Shown one piece after another: positions 56,341-64,000 of a stretch of 64,000 bases of DNA (the first letter of the stretch is position 1; the number at the start of each line of letters is the position of its first letter). The DNA is from Cordylochernes scorpioides. Lineage: Eukaryota > Arthropoda > Arachnida > Pseudoscorpiones > Chernetidae. The translations under genes were made by a program, and so were the position numbers. The stretch covers positions 20,933,706 through 20,997,705 of the forward strand of contig CP092879.1 of the NCBI GenBank assembly GCA_030710605.1. The letters run 5' to 3'. The notes below the pieces were generated by a model, which was not told the DNA's origin, searched no databases, and worked only from the letters and a program-made list of their open reading frames with translations.

Positions 56341-57549
56341 TGACTGGTTGTGCTCACTTAGTAAAATAGCAATTTTTTCTTTCATAGTTTTAATAATTTG
56401 GCTAAAAATGAGTATTTCTCCTTGGAATATCTGAAAACGTAACTTTTTACAAAATCACTTATAAATTCAGGAAATTCGAATTTTTCAAATTAATATTTTC
56501 ATAAAATATAAATCAATGCTTATTCTTTTGAATAAATAAAACATTACTTAAATCGCGACTTCTTTCGCGAAATACAACGCCTTAAAATCGTCTTTTAAAA
56601 ATTAAACGTCTTCTGTATTTACATATAAATTGCAAACAGGCAACGATCCAGGAATTCCAATTTCTAACATTTGGTTTTTGAATAGGAACTACATTTCAGT
56701 CAACTTAATAAGTTCTATATTGGAACTTATTCTTGAGCAGAACATCTCTATAGGCCGCTTAGTTGCAAAGTCTTTCTAAATAGATCTCATACATTTAGAG
56801 ATATAGAAATTTTATGCATGAGCGCCATCTATTATAATAAATTAAAACTATTCTATGATTCTTTTCAAAATTAAACAATTTTTTACTGCCCTTACTATAA
56901 TGAATAATTAATAGGAGGGCCATCTTCATTAGCGGTGAACTCTTCTAGCGGTTTCGCTAATTTAATACATAGAAATGTTGAAAGGTTTCTTATCACAAAA
57001 TCTCCTCTACATTCTGTCAAAAGAATATAAAAATAGACAGAGGAGGAAACTAGATCTTAAATCCTCTAGGGAAGTAAACAACACCAAGACATAAATTGGC
57101 CCTTCCTTGCCTGTTCACTTCAATAGTCAAGACTCAATGTATTACTGGTTGTTATCTCTTCATCCCAACCTGATACTTCCAAAGCATCGTCATTATGAAC
57201 CTACTTCCTTCAAAGCACCGACAAGTTTTAAAAATTGGTATTTTATTTCTTCCCCTGTTAGTGAATAGAATATAATATTTTTGTCGTTTTGGTAATTCTC
57301 TTAAAAATATTCAAAAGAGTTGGAGATATTTTAGATAAATTGAATAAAATATCAATTTGTTTTTTTTTTTTAATATTACTATATATTCGCGTTGTTTGTT
57401 ATTGTAATTATGATTAATGTGTGAACGATAAATATTTTAATCAAAAAGCAATACCAGAATAAAAATAACGAAACATTTAAATTTAGGTGAATATAACTAG
57501 TACAGTGATATGGAGCAATATGGAGCAAACCAAGTCGTTCCAAAAATAG
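56341..57549. other. AT-rich stretch with one dispersed repeat
   Basis: 56882-56975 (minus) is a CACTGATGAGCC-family copy with the AGCGAAACCGCT hairpin. No gene supported. Confidence 0.45.
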
Positions 57550-57800
57550 TAGGCGACTGCTTTTACTGTAAGTGCACCACATGTCTACACATGTGAAAAG
57601 CAGTTCGACATTGCACTTACAAATGTGTCAGAGTCTTGTTTGGTTACTTTCACTCGCTGGTGGGGTTGGACTTTTTCAAGAAACGGGGGCCATTGGAGCA
57701 TTTTTTAAATCATAAAAAAGTGCCCAATACGGGAATTGAACCCGGGTCGTAGCGGTCGAAAAACCAACGGTTTAGACAACCCCTTCCACAGACCTCCTCC
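57550..57800 (-). mobile_element. tRNA-derived SINE copy, tail missing
   Basis: Matches 50680-50940: GGTTCAATTCCCG (B box), CACCAGCGAGTGAAAGTAAC, ACATGTGTAGACATGTGGTG. The tail part with ATGATTATCATGGCCTG is absent. Confidence 0.8.
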
Positions 57801-58479
57801 AAGTATGATAAAATCCAGCATGTTGAAAGGTAGGCCTAAGTTAAATGATATGTGGGGTATAAGGAAGAATTGAAGATGATAACTAAATTCAGGAGGATAG
57901 CACAATTAAAGTTTCATTGACAAGAGAGGAAGCGTGGGAGGATGTAAGATTAATAGCTTTGAGAAAATAACACCATTAGAGCAGGCAGGGGCGTATGGTC
58001 TCAATTGACCGATGACCAATTAATGTAATTAATGTATTTTAGTTATATAGCTGATTGTGTGATAAGGAAATTTCGTGATGTACATGGATTATTTGGTACG
58101 GGTTTTGACGTAAAAGAAAAATTTTGAAAGATTTTGTTAAATGCGTTGTTCATAAAGTTAAAGTTTTAAAAAAGCGTACAGGTCAATTTGGGTGTTAAAA
58201 ATCTTTGAAGGTATCTTGTGTTGAATGTAGGAACGTCTCAATTGGTCTGAGGAATATGAGAGTTTATTGAGTTATCGACAAAGTATGTAGACAGGTCATT
58301 GAAATGGTGATAGGTTGGTTGGGTTTCTCTAACATTTGGGAGAGAATCTAAGTAAGGCTTTCATTCTTTTTGAATAATATTATATAGAAGATATGGAGGG
58401 AGGAATGGTGATAACCATCACAATGGTTAAATGGTGAGGGTGGTAGGGACGTCTGGTTTCCCTATTTAATTGGTACCGT
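57801..58479. other. non-coding, G/T-richer than the surroundings
   Basis: Purine-rich on the plus strand. May be the 3' UTR side of the LINE fragment that follows, but no terminus was recognised. Confidence 0.35.
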
Positions 58480-58870
58480 GGCGTTGTTGTTGTTGTCGTG
58501 TCCAATGAAGAGCCTCAGATGTTCCCATGCATCTCTATTACAGCAGTCGCAATGTCCAGTATCTTGGATGTGTAGAGCTGCTGCTCTGTGTCCATTCAAT
58601 TTTCTGCAAGGCTGCGGCCATTGCTGGGACATGAGAATATGTGGTTAGGTGTTGGTTCTACACTAGTTGTTGCATGTCCTATAGATTCTTGTGCCATCTG
58701 GATGTATTGTCATGTAGGTACCATGTATGGTATCGTGGCGTATTATGGTGGAATGTCTGGCAGGCGTTGAATCCCTTATTAGGAGTTATGTTTATGAGTG
58801 CAGTGCTATGGCGATCCTATGGAGGTGGGTATGGAATTTGCTCTGGTGATGGGTGCAGGTAAAGGTGAAG
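58480..58870 (-). pseudogene. 3'-end fragment of a Jockey-like non-LTR element
   Basis: Minus strand PTPNHIFSCPSNGRSL followed in a shifted frame by MDTEQQLYTSKIL resembles the C-terminal ..HLFNCPAHPT.L.P.DLW.. motif of Jockey/CR1-type ORF2. A (GTT)n tract at 58,481-58,495 would be its 3' tail. Frameshifts throughout. Confidence 0.45.
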
Positions 58871-58964
58871 GCCTTTTTTAGTTTTAATATCAACACCTGA
58901 CTGTTTTATTCGATTTTTTATATTTTTCACACACATATATATATTAAACAAACGAAAGAAAAAA

Positions 58965-59515
58965 TAAAAGATAAAAATATCAGGTGTTGAAATCAATATT
59001 ATAAATGGAATATCCTAACCAGGAGCACATGTGCTTTACAGAAGGCAGAGCGCCATCTGGTGGAACAGAAATCAACTAAACATTGATTTAGCCTGTTACC
59101 TGATATTTTGCCAACCCAATTTCTTGATAAATCAAGAAAGCTTGCTGCTCCTGGTCAGGATATGACATTTTTAATATTGATTTCAACACCTGATCTTTTT
59201 ATCTTTTTTTTTTCGTTTTTTAATGTGCTAAGCGTATTTACGCAAGTTTGGCCTTAAATACCCATTTCTTGGTTTTTCAGGAAAAAAAAATATTTTTGGT
59301 CGCAGTGGTTCAGCCTACTCAACGCTGACGAGCGCCAAAAGCGCGAAACGCGTTCGTGGATGGCTTTTCTTGATTAATCCAGAAATTGGGTTGGCCAAAT
59401 ATCAGGGAACAGGCTAAATCAATCTTTAGTTGATTTCTGTTCCACCAGATGGCGCTCTGCCTTCTGTAAAGCACATGTGCTCCTGGTCAGGATATGCCAT
59501 TTTTAATACATATAT
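58965..59515 (+). repeat. head-to-head pair of the ~330-bp repeat
   Basis: 58965-59145 is a truncated inverted copy (ATATCCTAACCAGGAGCACA, GCGCCATCTGGTGGAACAG) joined to a full copy (59145-59515) that ends TCCTGGTCAGGATATGCC. The full copy has CTGACGA, GCGC/GCGC and GAAACGCG at 59321-59361. The start and end of the full copy share the same TCCTGGTCAGGATATG sequence in direct orientation, as in a tandem or circle-derived unit. Confidence 0.75.
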
Positions 59516-59518
59516 ATA

Positions 59519-59639
59519 TATGAAAATTCTAAACTATTATAGACGCGTATGATTCTTTTATAAATAAAACAATTTCTACACTGTCCGTACTGTAATGGAA
59601 AAGAATCATACGCGTCTATAATAGTTTCGGATTTTCATA
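59519..59639. repeat. palindrome with ~41-bp arms
   Basis: TATGAAAATTCTAAACTATT, ATAGACGCGTATGATTCTTT is mirrored by AAAGAATCATACGCGTCTAT.. (59599-59639). The centre holds CCGTACTGTAATG, the end sequence of the CACTGATGAGCC repeat family. Confidence 0.85.
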
Positions 59640-60020
59640 ACAGATGGCGCGCTAATGCATTATAACACATTATATAACACGAATGCTTTGAATAATGGAT
59701 TCAACAAAATATAATATATATCCACGATATTTTTAGACATTACTTTTTTCAAATCTATTCAGACTTAAAAACATCTACAAGTACCATTTCCCCAAGCAAT
59801 TAACAATAATGATTAAAGGTCATGTTGTTTCACCTCTACGCCAAGTTTTCTTTAGTCTATTGTAATTTTTCTTGTTGACACTTTCTGTTTAGTTAGTTAT
59901 TTGTCTTTCCAGGATCTCCAGTCTAGGTAAGACGTAATATCATAATAAAAAAACATGCGTTGTTATATAGCCCTCTATTATAAAAAATACTATATACTTA
60001 TATATAAGGAACACATAATA

Positions 60021-60307
60021 GATTAATTAAATGATTATAAAGGTTTCTTGAGATGAGTTCTTTTTATTTTATTAAAGCTGTCTCAAGTTTTCAGGAATCT
60101 CTGCCCTTCTACAATAAAACATAAATAAACGAATGAAACGCCGCCTTATGCTAAAACTATTAATATCGTAATAGTTCGGCATCAGGCAGCGTTTTTTCCA
60201 TTGTATATGTTCTCCTGTAGAAGGGAAGAGATGCCCGAAAGCTTGAGACTACTTTAATAAAATAAAAAGAACTCATCTCAAGAAACCTTTTTAATTATTT
60301 AATTAAT
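60021..60307. repeat. palindrome of two hammerhead-like repeat units
   Basis: The left arm (GATTAATTAAATGATTATAA, AGGTTTCTTGAGATGAGTTC) is mirrored on the right (GAACTCATCTCAAGAAACC, TTTAATTATTTAATTAAT). The right arm holds the CTGTAGA-type motif (60211-60248); the left arm holds a decayed one (about 60,081-60,122, minus). Confidence 0.8.
60211..60248 (+). ncRNA. hammerhead-like hairpin motif, CTGTAGA variant
   Basis: TCTC/GAGA outer stem, CTGTAGA, GGG...CCC, GAAAGCTT, then AATAAAA. Confidence 0.4.
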
Positions 60308-60448
60308 GTCCAGGAGATTTGAATTAATTAAACATAATAATTATAACTATTTCATGCACAAATTCCCCCCAACTACTTTGTACTTTAAATTATTTCAACT
60401 GTGATATAATAACACTATCCGGTGCTGAGTTTGTGTATACAAAATGTA

Positions 60449-60492
60449 ATGCATCGATAAAGGTTGGCGTTCAGCCAGGCGAAATATTGGCA
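60449..60492 (+). ncRNA. hammerhead-like motif, GGTTGGCG family
   Basis: TGC...GCA closure around TCGATAA, GGTTGGCGTTCAGCCAGGC and GAAATATT; sister of 43078-43120. Confidence 0.35.
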
Positions 60493-60499
60493 AATAAAT

Positions 60500-61580
60500 A
60501 TTTTATTAAATCCAATATTTGCCTTCTAACTATCTAAGGTATAACTATAATATCAAAATAATGCCTAAAAAACGCATATTCTGACCGCTAATGTGAGATG
60601 TCGGAAAATTCCTTTTTTGCTTTACATATAAACATTTGACCATTCTTCTATATTTTCTTATTTTTTTCACATCATAATGTATATTTAATACTTTCAAAAT
60701 TATAATCTAAAATATGTTTTAAAAGCGCCTTAAAATTCTAAGTATAGCCATCGGTGTTTTTAATTAAGCTATAAAAATTCTTCTAAGAGTAAAATATTCT
60801 TCAAAAAAATATTTTCCACATCAGTGAATGTCCTGGAGCCAAACCGCCAAGAACTGTGGGACATCCTATTAAATTGAAAATAACTTCTAATATGAAAAAA
60901 AAAAGACTGATGATAAAACAAAAGGAAGTTTTACCACACCTCAAATTACCTCCACCACAGCATCCTAAATTAAAATGTATTTTGTTGAGACAGGCGCGTC
61001 AATAAATCAATTTGGCAACATTGACATGTAGAGTAAAACAAAAAGAAAAAGACTCGGTGGTTAATTTAGCTTCAAATTGGAGAGGGATAGATCTTAATTG
61101 ACTCTATTTACCCGGCAACCCAGTTTTTTTCTTACTCTGTGAATATGAAGGATGTTTTGATTGCTGACTTATTTTGTTTTAGAAATGGAACGTGGCGGGG
61201 AATTTTTCTTCAATATCCTCTTTAAAAAAATCAACACGCAATCCAGGGCCAGGTTTCCACAACTATTTCTCTATCTTTCGGGCCAACATGCTCTTCAACA
61301 GGAGAAATATAAGTATGACATTTCGTTAACTATACACGCAGAAATGGTAGAGTTAGGTTTGTCTTATTTATCAAAAATCAGGAATATAATATGATTGTAA
61401 TAACTAAATTTTGACGAATAGGGTAATTTAATATATATTTTGCAGAAAAGATTTGCTTGATGTATTTAATTTAATTTTTATATCCTAGGAGCTTATATAC
61501 ATGGTACATAAATACGCTCACCCTATAAATGCAATCAACTAATTCAATAGATAAGGCACAATTTGGATTATAGATTATAA
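60500..61580. other. AT-rich non-coding stretch
   Basis: Some GC-richer pieces (60,960-61,060; 61,190-61,300) but no supported exon. Confidence 0.4.
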
Positions 61581-61808
61581 ACACAAGGTAATAAGACCAA
61601 ATACAAATAAATAAATAGTGTGTGACGCTTCGGTAACAGCGTTGTTACCATCTTCAGACAAAAGTACTGACTGAGAGAATTGTGCTGTGGTAAGCATGCT
61701 GTGGTAAAATTCTCTCATTCAGTACTTTTGTCTGAAGATGGTAACAACGCTGTTACCGAAACGTCACACACTATTTATTTATTTGGATTTGGTCTTATTA
61801 CTTTGTGT
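61581..61808. repeat. palindrome of two hammerhead-like repeat units
   Basis: CACAAGGTAATAAGACCAAA.. through AGTACTGA on the left is mirrored by TCAGTACTTTTGTCTGAAGA..GGTCTTATTACTTTGTG on the right. Each arm has the motif; the right-arm copy (61729-61768) keeps GAAACGTC, the left has GAAGCGTC. Confidence 0.85.
61729..61768 (+). ncRNA. minimal hammerhead-ribozyme-like motif, best copy
   Basis: TGT (61729-61731) pairs with ACA (61766-61768); CTGAAGA at 61732-61738, stem GGTAACA/TGTTACC with loop ACGC, then GAAACGTC (61758-61765). GAA-AC-GU-C gives a two-base-pair stem III and C at the cleavage site. One unpaired T precedes stem II. Confidence 0.5.
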
Positions 61809-61844
61809 AACTAATTCAATAGTGTAGTTGCCCAGTGAATAAAA

Positions 61845-61910
61845 CTAGCGAAACCGCTGAGAGGGTTCATCACTGAAGAGTCATGCCCTCACCCTTTTAA
61901 TATGTTTATT
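61845..61910 (+). repeat. CACTGATGAGCC-family copy
   Basis: TAGCGAAACCGCT hairpin, GAGGGTTCATCACTGAAGAG, TCATGCCCTC; ends directly before the SINE. Confidence 0.55.
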
Positions 61911-61918
61911 GCCATATA

Positions 61919-62222
61919 GGAGTCGGTGGAGTGTAATATACACGGTCGGTTTTCGACAGCCACGAACCCAGATTGAATTCAGGATTGGGCACTTTTTATA
62001 TATAATAAAAATATTTCTTCAGAGTAGCCCCCGATTCTTGCAAAAGTCCAAACCCATCAGTGCGGGCAAGTAAACAAACAGAGCTCTGACCATTTGTAAA
62101 TGAAAAAGTCGAACTGTTTTCTAAATACTTATGTAGACATGTAGTGTACTTACTGTAAAGGCAATCACCAACTACTATTAACCATGGTTATCATGGCCTG
62201 TATAACGTGTACTAAGGATAAT
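61919..62222 (+). mobile_element. tRNA-derived SINE copy
   Basis: Head GGAGTCGGTGGAG, decayed B box, AGTAGCCCCCGATTCTTGCA, CATCAGTGCGGGCAAGTAAA, tail ATGGTTATCATGGCCTGTAT, ACGTGTACTAAGGATAAT. Same family as 50632-50945. Confidence 0.8.
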
Positions 62223-63107
62223 TAAATACTAACTATTGCACAGTATGAAAACGGTTGAATAATTTTAATTATAAAACGAGATATAATTAAAAGTGTATCA
62301 CTTATCAATAACAATTTTGTTTCAAATTTTGAAGAATTTTTAATGAATGAGTTTAAAAAAATTAATTATAAACCAATATTCCTAAAGTAAGTTTTCGATG
62401 AGGAAACAAAATAAAATATTTCCAAGTTTAATAACCGTTTGCGTAATTTTTATATTTTCTTTTTGATTATTTAATAACCTTTACTTAGCAATATAATATA
62501 ATAAAAGTAGATATATAATTAATAAGATATTATAATAGCAATTATGAAACGATGTATAATTAAAAATATGTGTTGGGTGATCAGAAATGATTTAATTTTC
62601 CATTTAAAAGTGTGATATCCAGCAAAAAAGTGGCATGCCTCACTGTCACTAAGTATCAGGGATTGTAGTTTATTACCTTAGCTATAAATGTCACATAAAA
62701 TGTCTCCAAAGTTTCTCCCTGTCATCGATTTTCTCGGGAATCTTTCTGGAATAGTTCTTTCAATATTTGGTCTGTTACATTATGTTACCTATGGAATACT
62801 AGATGTCGTGTTTATGCAATTTCAATATTTACTCTAAATATTTCTAAAATATTTTTATAATGTGTATGTAAAAAAATAGTATACATTATGTGTATGAAAA
62901 ATCAATGAAAAAATAAAAAATAAGTGGGTCAGGTTATAAACATATTTGTATTTGAAAAAAAAAAGTAAAGAAAAAATAGAAAATATGAATACAAACAGTA
63001 GCAATGCCTTTCTCTATTCGTTCAAAGTGTAAGCTTTCGTATCTTTATAATCATTTAATAAGCATAGCTATAAATATGTTATATATCCTCATTCTCTCAG
63101 CTTATAG
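62223..63107. other. AT-rich non-coding stretch
   Basis: Nothing supported. Confidence 0.4.
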
Positions 63108-63150
63108 CTATGCCTGTGGAAGGATTATAAAGATCTGAAAGCTTGTACTT
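63108..63150 (+). ncRNA. hammerhead-like motif, CTGTGGA variant
   Basis: CTGTGGA, AGGAT..AGATCT stem, GAAAGCTT, then AATAAAGAAACTCATTGC, closely matching the sequence after the motif at 4422 (AATAAAGAAACTCGTTGC). Confidence 0.35.
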
Positions 63151-63854
63151 TGCACGAATAAAGAAACTCATTGCTAATGTTTATATTTTTATTTTATATT
63201 TTATAGAAATTTTCCCTTTTAACAAATATAAAAAGGACAGAGGTTTCTTCATTTGTTTATTTCAACACCCAACACACTTTTGTAAATATATTTATGACTA
63301 TCTGTCTGACTTGAAAGAATCAGGTTCCTAATATATCTGTGGTGGTTAATTAACGACAATCCACATAAAACATTTACCTTATAAAATAAAGCCTTTTTTA
63401 TTGCAATCACTATGGCTTCACCTCGCTATTGCTATTATATTCAGACAACCAAAAGAATGAGAAGAAGAATAAATTCAATTAAATAGAAAAATATATAAAT
63501 TAGATAATAAAAATTTTGCATTTTTGCAACAAACAAATACGAATTTTTAAAAACAAATAAAATTGACATAAAATAGAAATACAAAACAATAATTTTTACA
63601 TGTCCCCTACATACCTTATGGTTTCCTTTTTTTATTGCATAATGATCTATAAAACTGTTTCGGTTTAACAATTGTAAATTGACGCAATTATTCTTAGCGG
63701 GGATTTCGCGTTTTGTGTGTTGGAATAAAGGATAGATATTGATGTTAAAAGATAAAATTTTACTACTCACATGAGAATTTTTGATGATAAAAGCGTTATA
63801 TAGTTGAACAAATATCATCTAAAAGTTGATTTAAGCTTGTTTTTTTTTTTTAAT

Positions 63855-63985
63855 ATTTTTGACCAGCCCATTTTCTTTATTTTCAAGAAAAGCTAACCAC
63901 GTACGTATTTCGAGCGGTTGGCCTTCGTCGTTGTGGTGCAGACTGTACCTCAACGATCAAATATTTGTTTCAAAGAGTCTTCCTG
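63855..63985 (-). repeat. diverged copy of the ~330-bp repeat
   Basis: Minus strand ACCACAACGACGAAGGCCAA, CCGCTCGAAATACGTACGTG, GTTAGCTTTTCTTG. Outer stem ACCAC/GTGGT replaces ATCCAC/GTGGAT of the 52.8-kb copy. Confidence 0.55.
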
Positions 63986-64000
63986 AGAAATCAATAAATG

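Noticed and set aside
58588..58862. Plus-strand ORFs of 60 and 73 codons
   Set aside because: They are antisense to a recognisable LINE C-terminal fragment.
63441..63818. 125-codon minus-strand ORF
   Set aside because: Hydrophobic low-complexity composition of AT-rich DNA, no motif, no flanking signals.
1..64000. CRISPR array, rRNA genes, bacterial operons
   Set aside because: No regularly spaced direct repeats, rRNA core sequence or operon-like gene packing seen anywhere.

Overview
This is a strongly AT-rich, gene-poor stretch of a eukaryotic nuclear genome, almost certainly an invertebrate animal and most plausibly an arthropod. The reasons are the R1-type non-LTR retrotransposon, several mariner/Tc1 transposases, a Ty3/Gypsy element, a Helitron, tRNA-derived SINEs, pogo/Tigger-type MITEs and very many short palindromic repeats, with no bacterial operon, CRISPR array or rRNA. 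The species cannot be named from the sequence alone. Most of what can be recognised is transposable elements, often nested. Host gene content is limited to one intact RING-finger ORF and a few candidate exons.

Layout. 1-3,116: a 5'-truncated non-LTR retrotransposon with a 15-bp target-site duplication (TSD), itself split by a 1.3-kb dead mariner. 4,036-10,149: a near-full-length R1-clade element (two ORFs, 34-bp TSD) sits between the arms of a 308-bp inverted repeat that shares a MITE. 10.2-16.9 kb: mostly featureless AT-rich DNA with two candidate exons and a ~105-bp tandem repeat. 16,935-21,829: a complete Ty3/Gypsy element on the minus strand with near-identical 213-bp LTRs, whose gag and pol share one frame and are separated by a single UGA. 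21.8-32.1 kb: a solo LTR, a GC-rich island, foldback/MITE families, the RING gene, a Helitron and a dead mariner-like transposase. 32.9-36.1 kb: a mariner scrap, a second 5'-truncated non-LTR copy with 15-bp TSD, and a GC-richer unexplained island. 36-49 kb: AT-rich DNA with two phase-compatible candidate exons, MITEs and a 720-bp palindrome. 49.1-53.1 kb: a Russian-doll nest (Tc1-like ends, then a non-coding LTR element, then a SINE). 53-64 kb: SINEs, transposon fragments and head-to-head palindromic repeats.

The most striking cross-cutting signal is a short RNA-like motif in many otherwise different repeats: CTGANGA (or a variant), a hairpin, then GAAA plus four bases, closed by a short outer stem whose pairing covaries between copies. 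This matches the layout of minimal hammerhead ribozymes with a vestigial stem III, as known from Penelope-like elements and retrozymes. Several copies lie inside perfect or near-perfect palindromes. The other notable signal is the in-frame UGA-CGG between gag and pol.
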